From the NCBI GenBank assembly GCA_045595165.1, contig JAZNZY010000024.1, positions 1-55,051 of the forward strand: 55,051 bases of DNA, written 5' to 3'. This DNA is from SFLA01 sp045595165 (GTDB lineage Bacteria > Bacillota > Clostridia > Oscillospirales > CAG-382). A program made the position numbers and the translations under genes. Within the stretch, counting starts at the first letter, position 1. Each line of letters starts with the position of its first letter. A model generated the notes under the pieces. It ran no database searches. It had not been told where the DNA came from and saw nothing but the letters and a program-made list of their open reading frames with translations. This document shows positions 1 to 8,598 of the stretch, one piece after another.

Positions 1-234
1 GCAGAAAAGAACCCCAACTTTGTTATCAAAGCAGGTTTCGTAGAAGGCAACCTTCTTGACGAAAAGGGCGTTCAGGATCTTGCAAAGACTCCTTCGAAGG
101 AAGTTCTTATCGGCAAGATGCTCGGCTCTCTTCAGTCTTCCCTTTACAGCTTCGCATACGTACTTCAGGCTATTATCGACAAGTCCGGCGAAGCACCTGT
201 TGCAGAAGAAGCTACTGAAGCAGCAGCTGAATAA
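1..234 (+). CDS. rplJ: 50S ribosomal protein L10, C-terminal part
   Basis: The window opens inside this gene; the visible 77 codons run in frame from base 1 to TAA at 232-234. L10 forms the base of the ribosomal stalk and binds L7/L12 dimers through its C-terminal helix. The reading frame is identified by the sequence around KTPSKEVLIGKMLGSLQ, typical of the L10 C-terminal region, and by an Ala/Glu-rich tail. The gene 86 bases downstream is rplL, the usual rplJ-rplL order. The start and any L10 autoregulatory leader lie outside the window. Confidence 0.93.
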   Translation, partial: AEKNPNFVIKAGFVEGNLLDEKGVQDLAKTPSKEVLIGKMLGSLQSSLYSFAYVLQAIIDKSGEAPVAEEATEAAAE

Positions 235-319
235 TTCTTGCTTAAAGCAAGAACAAACCGCGTGAAAACGCAAAACAAAATTTAAAAAAATTAACTAAAA
301 ATATTCGGAGGATTTTAAA

Positions 320-700
320 ATGAACGAAAAATCTCAGCAGATCCTTGACATCGTTAAGGAACTTACCATACTCGAACTTGCAGACCTCGTAAAGGCTCTT
401 GAAGAAGAATTCGGCGTATCCGCAGCTCCCGTTGCAGTAGCAGCAGTTGGCGGCGCAGCAGAAGCAGCTCCCGCAGCAGAAGAAAAGACCGAGTTTGACG
501 TAGAACTCACCTCTTTCGACGAAGCTAAGAAGCTTAAGGTTATCAAGGCTGTTAAGGAAATCACCGGCGTATCTCTCGGCGAAGCTAAAGAGATCGTTGT
601 TGGCGCTCCCAAGGCAGTTAAGACCGGCGTTTCCAAGGAAGAAGCAGAAGCTATCAAGAAGCAGCTCGAAGAAGAAGGCGCAACCGTTACTATCAAGTAA
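320..700 (+). CDS. rplL: 50S ribosomal protein L7/L12
   Basis: A 126-residue protein of normal L7/L12 length. The N-terminal dimerisation part is about residues 1-35, followed by an Ala/Pro/Glu-rich hinge near residues 36-55. The conserved C-terminal domain begins at EKTEFDVELTSF and carries KLKVIKAVKEITG and LGEAKEIVVGAPK. It recruits translational GTPases to the ribosome as part of the stalk with L10. The start ATG has the upstream signal GGAGG, 9-10 bases away. It is probably co-transcribed with rplJ and ends at the hairpin 741-771. Confidence 0.98.
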   Translation: MNEKSQQILDIVKELTILELADLVKALEEEFGVSAAPVAVAAVGGAAEAAPAAEEKTEFDVELTSFDEAKKLKVIKAVKEITGVSLGEAKEIVVGAPKAVKTGVSKEEAEAIKKQLEEEGATVTIK

Positions 701-740
701 TTCGGTTCACACCAAGTCTTACAAAACAAACAACAAAAGA

Positions 741-771
741 ATCCGTAGTTGTATTCCAACTACGGATTTCT
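741..771 (+). terminator. Rho-independent terminator of rplJL
   Basis: An 11-bp stem ATCCGTAGTTG (741-751) pairs with CAACTACGGAT (757-767) around TATTC and is followed by TTCTTG. It lies 40 bases after the rplL stop codon. Confidence 0.85.
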
Positions 772-775
772 TGTA

Positions 776-811
776 GGTCCCCAAGAAGCCTTGCGGCTTT
801 TTGTGTGATTT
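776..811 (+). repeat. 3-prime-end hairpin element, copy A (degenerate)
   Basis: GGTCCCC, stem AAGAAGCC around a TTGC loop, GGCTTTTT, then GTGTGATT. It matches the family seen near 28.8, 33.0, 34.9, 38.5 and 46.4 kb but is less regular. It starts 9 bases after the rplL terminator stem and points the same way as rplL. It also lies just upstream of the lipoprotein gene at 837. Confidence 0.65.
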
Positions 812-836
812 TAATTATCCCTTTTTGGTGATTTAT

Positions 837-1718
837 ATGAAACGTATTTTCATTATAATTTTAGCCCTTTCCCTTCTCCTCTGCGCTTGCAAAGAAGAAG
901 AGGTATCCTTTGGCGATGTTACTGATACCGCCATGCTTAAGCAGTATTACGGGGGCGAAACCATTACAGATTGGCGTGTCATAGCCGCTTTATATCTGGA
1001 GGGCGGGGATATTTCCGCTCACAGAGTTTTCCTTTATGAGGGCGACAGCGTGTACGAAACAGCCGCTTCCGCCATCTCCGCCGCCATACTTACTCAGCTT
1101 TTTGAGGTGGAGGGATACGATACGGAAAAGTACGTCACTCCCCTGCTCCAAGCAGTTTCCGAGCCGGATGAACTGGCAACCGCAGATCTCTGTATGGCTC
1201 TTATGGCGTTTTACGTTTGCGATACCGAGGTGGAAAACCTTGGTGATATCCTGACTTATCTTGCCGATATCCAGCTTGCGGACGGCGGCTGGGGCGAGGA
1301 TGAGAATGCCCGCTCCTGCGACGCATACGTTTCCGCTATGGTGCTTAACGTTATCACCGCTTACCGCGAGGAGTATGACGATAACGAAAGCCGCGACGGA
1401 TTGCTTACCTATCTTGGTTCTTGTATCGAAAACGATAATACCGTCCTGGATTCCGATGGCGAATCCTCTGCCCTTGCCACAATGGGCGTTCTTAATGCTC
1501 TCGTTTTTGCGGGAATTCCCGCAAACGGAGAGATTTCTACTGCACTTTGCACAGCGGTTGGCGATTTTTCCGCAGGCGGAACCTACGCAGAATATAAGGA
1601 AGGCGCACACGACGACTCCGCTACAGCAGAAGTCTTTCTCGCCTTTGCCACCGCAAGACGCGCAAGTATATTCTCATTCTTCTCCGACGAATACAAGGAT
1701 ATGATAAATAACCAATAG
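837..1718 (+). CDS. Lipoprotein with terpenoid-cyclase/prenyltransferase-like toroid repeats
   Basis: 293 residues from the chosen ATG at 837, which is followed at once by a classical lipoprotein signal MKRIFIIILA with lipobox LCAC (Cys18). A longer frame from 801 would add 12 residues ahead of the signal peptide and is unlikely. The mature part contains IQLADGGWGEDEN near residue 140, typical of the helical repeats of squalene-cyclase/prenyltransferase alpha toroids. Other helical repeats follow (LATMGVLNALV). Such toroid lipoproteins are seen in Clostridia, where their ligand is usually unknown. The ribosome binding site is weak (GGTG). No promoter is obvious between the rplL terminator and the start. 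Function not assigned. Confidence 0.75.
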   Translation: MKRIFIIILALSLLLCACKEEEVSFGDVTDTAMLKQYYGGETITDWRVIAALYLEGGDISAHRVFLYEGDSVYETAASAISAAILTQLFEVEGYDTEKYVTPLLQAVSEPDELATADLCMALMAFYVCDTEVENLGDILTYLADIQLADGGWGEDENARSCDAYVSAMVLNVITAYREEYDDNESRDGLLTYLGSCIENDNTVLDSDGESSALATMGVLNALVFAGIPANGEISTALCTAVGDFSAGGTYAEYKEGAHDDSATAEVFLAFATARRASIFSFFSDEYKDMINNQ

Positions 1719-1721
1719 CAA

Positions 1722-1752
1722 CAAAAAAGACCGTTTTCATGGTCTTTTTTTA
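1722..1752. terminator. Bidirectional terminator between convergent genes
   Basis: AAAAAAGACC (1723-1732) pairs with GGTCTTTTTT (1741-1750) with an 8-base loop. T-runs are present on both strands, so it can serve the lipoprotein gene on the plus strand and the sigma gene ending at 1753 on the minus strand. Confidence 0.85.
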
Positions 1753-3345
1753 TTAATCCATAAACAGGAACAAGCCGATCTTGCTGTTTTCGGGGTCTTC
1801 GGGGATGAGGAGTGTATTCCTTTCCACCAGATCGTGCACTGTCATCATACGCGTATTGAGAATAAACATAGATGCGCAGTAATTGAGAAGATGGGAAAGC
1901 TGGGGACTGATATTCCTTTTTATACTCTCTTTGGTTTCGTTGAACGCCTGCACGAACATTCCTTTCAATTCTTCTGCCAAGGGGTGGGATAAAAGAATAC
2001 CGTTTAAAGCATTCAGTTGTTCTTTGGTTGCCACAATAATATCCGGCACCACTTCCCCGTTTTCGCCTTCGTGGGCGTGGATATTGTTTATACAAGCATC
2101 CCATATTTTCTTTTCCGCCGAAGTGAAATCCGCAACCTTGCGTTTATTCTTAACTGCATCTGCCAAAAAGACGGTGTGAAGAGAATCAAATAATTCTCCG
2201 ACGACGTGCCACAGACCGTAATCTCCTACCTTGTACGCCCAAAGCTCTACGCTGCCGTTACCGGATCCGTTGTGTCCAACCATAAGATTTTCGGGCAGTA
2301 CTGCCATTTCCATTCCCATAAAGCCCCAGGTTTCTCCGTTTTCGCGCTTTTCGGGGTACACATCGGTGTAATCCGGGATCGTGACCACAATGCAGTCTAC
2401 CGTATGAATAGCCAGCCACCATTTAAGATTATTATCGCTTACGGTAGGTCCTGCCACGCCCAAAGCGCGGATCTTATCAAGACTGTCCGCCAAGATTTTC
2501 TCAAGCAATGCACTGCGTTTTTTGGATTCGCTGCGCTGTGCGTTGTAAATATCCGTCTGGCACTCCTTGCTTGCAATGAAAAAGTTTGTAATATACTTAT
2601 CCCCTATCTTCTTAAGGAGGGTGGCATCCTTGAGTATTTCCACTTCCTCCTCAAGATAAGGCATTGCCGTACCCAATTCAACAGCCAAATCCTCTAAAGA
2701 CGAAGGATTATTGTCTGCTTCAAGCAGAATGTTTTTGGGCAGTTTTCTCTGTACCACACCCCAAGGACGGTTCATTTCCAGTTTACCGCTTGCTATAAAA
2801 TGCACGTCATCGGGTTTATAGCTTCTTATTCCGTATTCTCTTGCCATATTCATACCTTCTTTTAGTATTTTTCGCGCACGGAAAAGGTTTGATTTTACCG
2901 TGCCAACGGGAAGTCCCACAGATGCGGCGATATCCTTAAGCTTTCTGTTTTCGATATAATAAGAAACAAGTAGGTTTCTGTATTCCGAGGATATATACGC
3001 AAGCTCCCTGCGCAAAAGAAGTAAAGCTTCGTTTTGTATAAGCTCTTCTTCGGGGCTCTCGCTTTCGCTTTCATGCTCGTATTCGCTTATATCCTCGTAC
3101 TGCTCCCAGCTTGCTTTTGCGTGCTTTTTTGCCGCCCAAAGACTGTACCTGTTTCGGGCTATCTGCCATACCCACCCACGGAAATTAACCGGTATGTTCC
3201 CGCGGTCAAGGGACGACAAGACGTTCACAAGTATATCCGATGTGAGATTTTCCGCCTCGGTACTGTTGCCTGTCTTTTTAAGGCAAAAATAGTATAGGCG
3301 CGACATATACTCGTTTGTTAAAGCTTCAATATATCTTTGCTCCAT
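1753..3345 (-). CDS. ECF-like sigma-70 factor with ~350-residue C-terminal extension
   Basis: 530 residues. Residues about 10-80 form sigma region 2 (LYYFCLKKTGNSTEAENLT and VNFRGWVWQIARNRY). Residues about 115-170 form region 4 with its helix-turn-helix (LKDIAASVGLPVGTVKSNLFRAR). The rest, from about residue 175, is unusual. It begins with a segment resembling a winged helix (SLEDLAVELGTAMPYLEEEVEIL then LLKKIGDKYITNF) and ends in a domain I do not recognise. A typical ECF factor is under 200 residues. ATG at 3345 follows GGAGG by 8 bases. No anti-sigma gene is adjacent, so the extension may sense a signal or hold the sigma part inactive; that is inference. Confidence 0.85.
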   Translation of the reverse strand: MEQRYIEALTNEYMSRLYYFCLKKTGNSTEAENLTSDILVNVLSSLDRGNIPVNFRGWVWQIARNRYSLWAAKKHAKASWEQYEDISEYEHESESESPEEELIQNEALLLLRRELAYISSEYRNLLVSYYIENRKLKDIAASVGLPVGTVKSNLFRARKILKEGMNMAREYGIRSYKPDDVHFIASGKLEMNRPWGVVQRKLPKNILLEADNNPSSLEDLAVELGTAMPYLEEEVEILKDATLLKKIGDKYITNFFIASKECQTDIYNAQRSESKKRSALLEKILADSLDKIRALGVAGPTVSDNNLKWWLAIHTVDCIVVTIPDYTDVYPEKRENGETWGFMGMEMAVLPENLMVGHNGSGNGSVELWAYKVGDYGLWHVVGELFDSLHTVFLADAVKNKRKVADFTSAEKKIWDACINNIHAHEGENGEVVPDIIVATKEQLNALNGILLSHPLAEELKGMFVQAFNETKESIKRNISPQLSHLLNYCASMFILNTRMMTVHDLVERNTLLIPEDPENSKIGLFLFMD

Positions 3346-3370
3346 CTGTCTGACCTCCTTTCATTCAAGT

Positions 3371-3398
3371 AGTGTATGAAAAACAAAAAGGGTTGCAA
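3371..3398 (-). promoter_or_regulatory. Candidate promoter of the sigma gene
   Basis: Minus strand: TTGCAA (3393-3398), 16-base spacer, TACACT (3371-3376). It lies 25 bases upstream of the start codon at 3345. Confidence 0.5.
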
Positions 3399-3475
3399 AT
3401 ATTATAAAACAATTTTAAACGAAGTTCAAGAAAAACTGCCGTAGAAGAAGAAAACGGGTTTCTTTTAGATGCAGA

Positions 3476-3581
3476 AGGCGTTTTTAGGAGCGGGGATTGG
3501 GCACCCCAAAAAATGCGATAGCATTTTTTAGGGACCCCTGTGGAGCTGTAGTAGTCTACTGCCCCCCGACTAAAAACGCCT
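3476..3581 (-). repeat. Inverted-repeat unit enclosing hairpin element copy B
   Basis: Outer arms AGGCGTTTTTAG (3476-3487) and CTAAAAACGCCT (3570-3581) are perfect inverted repeats. Inside, at 3502-3538 on the minus strand, is GGGGTCCC, stem TAAAAAATGC, loop TATC, stem GCATTTTTT, then GGGGTG. The flanks match the other elements while the stem is different but still paired. It follows the fba terminator, pointing the same way as fba. The rest of the intergenic stretch 3346-3753 holds only the promoter at 3371, the terminator at 3606 and the GC hairpin at 3659. Confidence 0.7.
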
Positions 3582-3605
3582 AAAAAACGCAAATAAAAAT
3601 AAAAG

Positions 3606-3646
3606 AACTTCCGTAGACGTTTACTTCTACGGAAGTTTTCCTTTTA
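3606..3646. terminator. Bidirectional terminator downstream of fba
   Basis: AACTTCCGTAGA (3606-3617) pairs with TCTACGGAAGTT (3626-3637). On the minus strand the stem is followed by TTTTATTTTTATTT, so it can end the fba transcript. Confidence 0.75.
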
Positions 3647-3658
3647 ATATTGGTGTTC

Positions 3659-3678
3659 GGCAGGAGCAAGCCCCTGCC
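3659..3678. repeat. GGCAGG/CCTGCC hairpin, copy 1
   Basis: GGCAGG (3659-3664), AGCAAGCC, CCTGCC (3673-3678). The same framework with a longer loop occurs at 34234-34265, so this looks like a dispersed intergenic hairpin. Confidence 0.5.
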
Positions 3679-3753
3679 CTACATTTGGGAACGCACTAAA
3701 CGAAACAATTTACTTTATTTTTGCGTTTTTGTTCTGCGCTAAAAGAAAACGTT

Positions 3754-4692
3754 TTACGCTTTGCCGTTGCAGCCGAGAACATTAACCAGCTTATGACGAA
3801 CAAGCTCTTTGATGTTTGCTCTTGCGGGCTTGAGGTATTCTCTGGGGTCGAACTTATCGGGATGTTCTGCAAAGAACTTACGGACAGTACCGGTCATTGC
3901 AAGACGGAGGTCGGAGTCGATGTTGATCTTGCAAACTGCCAGCTGTGCAGCGCGACGGAGCTGATCTTCGGGAACGCCGATAGCGCCGGGCATTGCGCCG
4001 CCGTAGGTGTTAACCATTTCTACATAGTTCTGAGGAACGGAAGAAGAACCGTGGAGAACGATGGGGAAGCCGGGGAGCTTCTTGATGATCTCTTCGAGAA
4101 TATCGAAGCGAAGCTGGGGATTTGTGCCGGGCTTGAACTTGTATGCGCCGTGAGAAGTACCGATAGCGATTGCGAGAGAATCACATCCGGTGCGAGCTAC
4201 GAACTCTTCAACTTCTTCGGGACGGGTGTAGTGAGCGTTATCGGAAGATACGTTAACTTCGTCTTCAACGCCTGCGAGCGCGCCGAGCTCTGCTTCTACA
4301 ACTACGCCGTGTGCGTGAGCATATTCAACTACCTTCTTGGTAATCTCGATATTCTCTTCGAAGGGCTTGGAGGAAGCGTCGATCATAACGGAGGTAAAGC
4401 CGCCGTCGATGCAGGATTTGCAGGTTTCAAAGCTATCGCCATGGTCAAGGTGAAGAACGATGGGAATTTCGGGGCATTCGATAACAGCAGCTTCTACCAG
4501 TTTAACGAGGTAGGTGTGGTTAGCGTATGCACGTGCGCCCTTGGACACCTGAAGGATAACAGGAGCCTTTTCTTCACGGCAAGCTTCGGTGATCGCCTGA
4601 ACGATCTCCATATTGTTGACATTGAAAGCACCGATAGCGTAACCGCCGTTGTATGCTTTTTCGAACATTTCTTTTGAAGTTACAAGAGGCAT
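3754..4692 (-). CDS. fba: Class II fructose-bisphosphate aldolase
   Basis: 312 residues, normal length for the short class II family. It cleaves fructose 1,6-bisphosphate to dihydroxyacetone phosphate and glyceraldehyde 3-phosphate in glycolysis and uses a divalent metal. The sequence shows GAFNVNN near residue 21, the zinc-binding HLDHGDS segment near residue 80, EAELGALAG with the downstream Glu, and the phosphate-binding GTSHGAYK and VLHGSSS segments. ATG at 4692 follows AAAGGAG. It has its own consensus promoter at 4732-4760, so it is a single-gene unit ending at the 3606-3646 hairpin. Confidence 0.97.
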   Translation of the reverse strand: MPLVTSKEMFEKAYNGGYAIGAFNVNNMEIVQAITEACREEKAPVILQVSKGARAYANHTYLVKLVEAAVIECPEIPIVLHLDHGDSFETCKSCIDGGFTSVMIDASSKPFEENIEITKKVVEYAHAHGVVVEAELGALAGVEDEVNVSSDNAHYTRPEEVEEFVARTGCDSLAIAIGTSHGAYKFKPGTNPQLRFDILEEIIKKLPGFPIVLHGSSSVPQNYVEMVNTYGGAMPGAIGVPEDQLRRAAQLAVCKINIDSDLRLAMTGTVRKFFAEHPDKFDPREYLKPARANIKELVRHKLVNVLGCNGKA

Positions 4693-4731
4693 GGGTATTA
4701 CTCCTTTAAATAATTTTTTCCAAACGATGTC

Positions 4732-4760
4732 ATTATAACCCTTTTCTTTACAAATGTCAA
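4732..4760 (-). promoter_or_regulatory. Consensus sigma-A promoter of fba
   Basis: Minus strand: TTGACA (4755-4760), 17-base spacer, TATAAT (4732-4737). Perfect match to both consensus hexamers, about 40 bases upstream of the fba start. Confidence 0.9.
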
Positions 4761-4787
4761 GAAAAGATGCACATTTTTTAGTCTTTT

Positions 4788-6251
4788 TTATTTACCTAAA
4801 GTTTCTATGGTCTTTTCCAGATCCGCTTGAATTTTAGATTCTATACTCTCGTATGCGGAGGTAAAAGTGTTGGAGCCGGAGAATGCGATGGGGTTCATAA
4901 AGGTGTTTACACCGCCCCAGCCAAAGATGATAGCGTAATCGTATACGCGGCTGTCAAAGATAATGTCAAGCATTGCGGCGCCGTCGTTATCCTGAAGCTT
5001 ACGCATCTTAAGAAGAGTATCATAATAACTGGTCTTTACAGTGCCGGTAGCCGCCTGACACATAGCATCCAAAATGATAACAGCTTTTTCGTATTCCTTA
5101 TTGGTCTTGGGAACAGCGGCGCAAGAACAGTAAACCGCAGATACGTTTACACGGTAATCTTCCTGGTCTTTATCAAGCTTGGGAGCGGGAAGAACGCCGA
5201 AGTTACATTCGAATTCAGCCATTGCCTGGATATTACCGATGGTAGCGGCACGGAACAAAGCGTGACCGGTAGCGACCGCCTCCGTAGTGGAATCCCATAT
5301 CTGAGGATATTTGTTTATAAAGCCTTCGATATATCCCACGGAATCATCGTTGCAAAGATCAAAAATCTTGTTGAACGCTTCGGTCTGACCGGTGCCCATA
5401 ACGTTTACCACGGGAAGATCTTTTTCGTCCTTACCGGAAAGAGAATAACCTGCACCGATAAACATACTGGTTACGTAGTTGTGGTTAATAAGGAATCCCC
5501 AACGGTCATCGTAGCTGTCGAGCATGCCGTTATCCTGATCCACGCTTACGGTCCTTGAAATTTCCAAAAGCTTATCTATTGTCCACTCGCCGTCGTATAC
5601 AAGCTGATAAGGATCCTCCAGATGAAGCTCATCGACCATATCTCTGTTGAATACGATACAGTGGGTGCATTCATAGCAAAGCAGGTTCATATCGCCGGTT
5701 ACAAAGTAAAGATTGTTGCCGATCGACATGGTCTCCTTTGCATCCTGCGCCCACCAGGGGCCGGAGAAATCTACAACGGAAGTATCTTCTGCCAGGTTAT
5801 AGAAAAGTCCTTCCAGAGCCAGAGAAGCCGCATCGGGCATCCAAGGCATAACTACATCGTAAAGGTCGGTGCCGGCGGAAGCGTTGGAGCGAATAAGGTT
5901 AACCATCTCACCGTTGCCGGTAGTGCGGATCTCCTTAATAGTAACTCCGAACTTCTGCTCTACAAGAGCGTTGCGCTCGAAAACAGCTTCCTGAATGAGT
6001 TCGCTGGAAAGCTCGTTGGGGCATATCTCAACGGAAGCGTATGTGTTTGCATAATCGCCGACTGTCAAGAAAGTAAAATCCGTGGGAGTGCCGTTATCCG
6101 AAAAATCTTTTTCGGGCAGGTTGGAAAACAGCACGTATTCTTCGGAAACTTCGGAAGAAACGTCTGAATTATCTGCCTGGGGCTGCTGGCATGAAACCAA
6201 AAGTGTTCCTATTAGCAAAGCCGCCAGTAAAGAGCAAAGCAGTTTTTTCAT
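4788..6251 (-). CDS. Extracellular substrate-binding lipoprotein, paralogue 1
   Basis: 487 residues with signal peptide and lipobox LVSC (Cys21), then a Ser/Glu-rich linker. The body has the segments GPWWAQDA, LYFVTGD, CIVFNRD and QLVYDGEWTIDKL shared with the three other proteins encoded at 6623, 8769 and 10288. It is closest to the 6623 protein: both have the WGG(V/I)NTFMN segment near the C-terminus, and the positions align throughout. The fold expected is a family 1-type solute-binding protein, as in sugar ABC importers, but no permease or ATPase gene is next to it. It is the last gene of a run dut-6623-6288-4788. Substrate unknown. Confidence 0.85.
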   Translation of the reverse strand: MKKLLCSLLAALLIGTLLVSCQQPQADNSDVSSEVSEEYVLFSNLPEKDFSDNGTPTDFTFLTVGDYANTYASVEICPNELSSELIQEAVFERNALVEQKFGVTIKEIRTTGNGEMVNLIRSNASAGTDLYDVVMPWMPDAASLALEGLFYNLAEDTSVVDFSGPWWAQDAKETMSIGNNLYFVTGDMNLLCYECTHCIVFNRDMVDELHLEDPYQLVYDGEWTIDKLLEISRTVSVDQDNGMLDSYDDRWGFLINHNYVTSMFIGAGYSLSGKDEKDLPVVNVMGTGQTEAFNKIFDLCNDDSVGYIEGFINKYPQIWDSTTEAVATGHALFRAATIGNIQAMAEFECNFGVLPAPKLDKDQEDYRVNVSAVYCSCAAVPKTNKEYEKAVIILDAMCQAATGTVKTSYYDTLLKMRKLQDNDGAAMLDIIFDSRVYDYAIIFGWGGVNTFMNPIAFSGSNTFTSAYESIESKIQADLEKTIETLGK

Positions 6252-6287
6252 AATAATACCTCTTTTTTCTGTTTTAGGTATGCGCCG

Positions 6288-6617
6288 TTAATCTGCCAAA
6301 AGCTCGTCTGCAGCAGCTTCGTCCTCTTCGGTAAAGTCTATGTCCGCAAAATCTGCGTCTATATCCTCTTCTTCCCTGTTTTTTCTGCGGGAAGCGGAGA
6401 TATCTGCAAATATTCTTTTAACTGCTTTTATTTGATCCTTAAAAATTCCGCCGATATCTATGCGTATATCCTTGGTGCCATCCTCTTTCTTTGCTATGTT
6501 AAGGTCATAGAGTACGGCACGAAGCTTCAAACCGCCGTTTTCGTCCCTTTCATAAATGAAAGGGACAGTCAAAACCGCAACGGTAACAAGTTTTGCAGCA
6601 AGTGAAATCTTTTTCAT
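6288..6617 (-). CDS. Small hypothetical protein with N-terminal hydrophobic segment
   Basis: 109 residues. Residues about 4-20 (ISLAAKLVTVAVLTVPFIY) are hydrophobic and could be a signal or membrane anchor, without a lipobox. The middle is basic and the last 30 residues are strongly acidic (EEEDIDADFADIDF). It sits 5 bases after the substrate-binding lipoprotein gene at 6623 and 36 bases before the one at 4788, so it is part of that transcript. I do not recognise a family. The tight spacing suggests a partner role for the lipoproteins, which is inference only. Confidence 0.6.
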   Translation of the reverse strand: MKKISLAAKLVTVAVLTVPFIYERDENGGLKLRAVLYDLNIAKKEDGTKDIRIDIGGIFKDQIKAVKRIFADISASRRKNREEEDIDADFADIDFTEEDEAAADELLAD

Positions 6618-6622
6618 TTAAC

Positions 6623-8089
6623 TTACCTCATACCATTGATGGTGTTTTCCATAGAAGCTTCGATAGCACCTTCGATAGAATCGTACTTGGATTTAAAGTT
6701 GTTGGTGCCGCTGAATGCGATATCGTTCATAAAGGTATTGATTCCGCCCCACTGGAAGAGGATACCGTAATCGTAGGTACGGCCCGCAAAGATGATATCA
6801 AGCATCTTTTCATCATCCTCGCCCTGAAGCTTACGGAGCTTGAGCAGGTTATCGTAGTAGCTGGATCTTACGGTGTCGGTAGAAGCCTGAGCCATAGCGT
6901 CCATAACAACTGCGGCGCACTCGTAATTCTTGTTGGTCTTGGGAATTGCAACGCAGGTAGCGGCGATTGCGGATACGTTGGAATAGTACTGTTCCTGATC
7001 TTCGCTTGCCTTGGGAGTGGGAAGAAGACCGAAGGAGCATTCGTATTCCGCAATTTCAAAAATATCTACCATTGCGATTGCGCGGAACAACGCGCGCTTG
7101 GATGCGATCGCTTCGGAAGCGGCAACCCATACGCTGGAGAATCTGCCGATATTTGTGGAAGAATCTATATGTCCCACAGCGTCATTACTGCAGAGGTTGA
7201 AGATTTTATCGAATACCTCGATCTGTCTGTTGCCCATAACGGAGATAACGGGCATATCGTTTTCGTCCTTGGTGGTAAGACGCTCGCCGGACGCAAGGAA
7301 CATGGAGGTGGTAAAGTTGCTGTTGATAAGGCAGCCCCAAACGTCGCTAAGATCCATAGTACCGTCGTTGTTTTCTTCACGGGTGATGCCCTTGGAGATC
7401 TCAAGCATCTTATCAAGAGTCCATTCGCCGTCATATACGAGCTGATAAGGATCTACGCCGTTTTCGGTAGCAAGATCACGGTTGAAAACGAGGCAGTGGG
7501 TGCAATCGTATGCCAGCAGGCAGAGGTCACCGGTGATGAAATACAGCTTGTTATCGATAGAAAGAGTATCCATCGCAGCCTGATCCCACCAAGGACCGTC
7601 AAACGCAACCGCATCCTCGCCCAAAAGGTCATAGAACAGACCTTCGGCAGAAAGAGTAGCAGCTTCGGTCATATAAGGCATAACCGCATCGTAAAGGTCG
7701 GTGCCTGCAGATGCGTTGGCACGGATATCATTTGTCATTCCTGCGGAGCTGGTAGTGCGGGTTTCGGTGATCTTAACGCCGAAGCGCTGCTCAACAAGAG
7801 CGTTACGCTCCAAAACAGCGTCCTGCAAAAGCTCGGGAGCAAGCTCGTGAGGAACTACTTCTACGGACTTGTATGCGCCGGACCAGTCGCCTATGGTAAG
7901 TATATTAAATTCATAGGGCGTGTCGCCGTCGGCATAGTTAACGTCAGGCAGGTTGGAGAACAGAACGTACTCTTCGTCGCTTACTTCGGAAACAGTGCCC
8001 GAATTTTCGGCGGGGGGAGTGTTGTTACACGCAACCAGAGATGCGCACAGCATAAGGAGAACCATTAAAATACAAACAAACTTTTTCAT
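6623..8089 (-). CDS. Extracellular substrate-binding lipoprotein, paralogue 2
   Basis: 488 residues; lipobox LVAC (Cys21). It shares with paralogue 1 the start of the mature domain (EYVLFSNLPD), the GTDLYDAVMPYM segment, GPWWDQAA, LYFITGD, VFNRDL, DPYQLVYDGEWTLDK and WGGINTFMN. The two proteins align end to end without large gaps, which points to a tandem duplication with the small gene 6288 left between them. It starts 26 bases downstream of dut. No ABC permease is nearby, so it either feeds a distant transporter or acts as a surface binding or sensing protein. Confidence 0.85.
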   Translation of the reverse strand: MKKFVCILMVLLMLCASLVACNNTPPAENSGTVSEVSDEEYVLFSNLPDVNYADGDTPYEFNILTIGDWSGAYKSVEVVPHELAPELLQDAVLERNALVEQRFGVKITETRTTSSAGMTNDIRANASAGTDLYDAVMPYMTEAATLSAEGLFYDLLGEDAVAFDGPWWDQAAMDTLSIDNKLYFITGDLCLLAYDCTHCLVFNRDLATENGVDPYQLVYDGEWTLDKMLEISKGITREENNDGTMDLSDVWGCLINSNFTTSMFLASGERLTTKDENDMPVISVMGNRQIEVFDKIFNLCSNDAVGHIDSSTNIGRFSSVWVAASEAIASKRALFRAIAMVDIFEIAEYECSFGLLPTPKASEDQEQYYSNVSAIAATCVAIPKTNKNYECAAVVMDAMAQASTDTVRSSYYDNLLKLRKLQGEDDEKMLDIIFAGRTYDYGILFQWGGINTFMNDIAFSGTNNFKSKYDSIEGAIEASMENTINGMR

Positions 8090-8115
8090 AAACAGATTCC
8101 TTTCAGTTTTATGAA

Positions 8116-8553
8116 TTACATTTTTCCGGTGGAGCCGAATCCACCTGCGCCACGGTCAGTTTCGGACAAGGTGTCCGTTTCGGTAAATTCACCCCGCAGG
8201 AAGGGCATTATAACCATCTGGGCAATACGCTCGCCTCCGGCAACGGTCTGTGCCGTTCCGGAATGGTTGTGAAGCGCCACCATAACCTCGCCTCTGTAAT
8301 CCGAATCCACCACGCCCACCTTATTCGCAGGTGCAAGACCCCGCTTGGACGCGAGCCCGCTTCGTGCGAAAATAAACGCGGCGTACCCTTCGGGAATCTC
8401 CATAGCGAGTCCGGTATGGATCAATACCGTTTGACCGGGAAGGATAGTAATATCATCACCCGGAAGCGCGCACAGGTCTGCTCCTGCGGCGGATGCGCTT
8501 GAATAAACGGGAATCTTTGCCTCGCTGTTAAGTTTTACAAATCTTACCGTCAT
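8116..8553 (-). CDS. dut: dUTP diphosphatase
   Basis: 145 residues, the normal length of trimeric dUTPase. It hydrolyses dUTP to dUMP and pyrophosphate, keeping uracil out of DNA and feeding thymidylate synthesis. The five family motifs are visible: AAGADLCA (motif 1), ARSGLASKRG (2), NKVGVVDSDYRGEV (3), GERIAQMVI (4) and the glycine-rich C-terminal RGAGGFGSTG (5). It is the first gene of a transcript that continues into the lipoproteins, an unexpected pairing. The promoter is at 8599-8627. Confidence 0.97.
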   Translation of the reverse strand: MTVRFVKLNSEAKIPVYSSASAAGADLCALPGDDITILPGQTVLIHTGLAMEIPEGYAAFIFARSGLASKRGLAPANKVGVVDSDYRGEVMVALHNHSGTAQTVAGGERIAQMVIMPFLRGEFTETDTLSETDRGAGGFGSTGKM

Positions 8554-8598
8554 AACACCTTACCGCCAATGAAATTACATTCCTTAATATATATTAAG

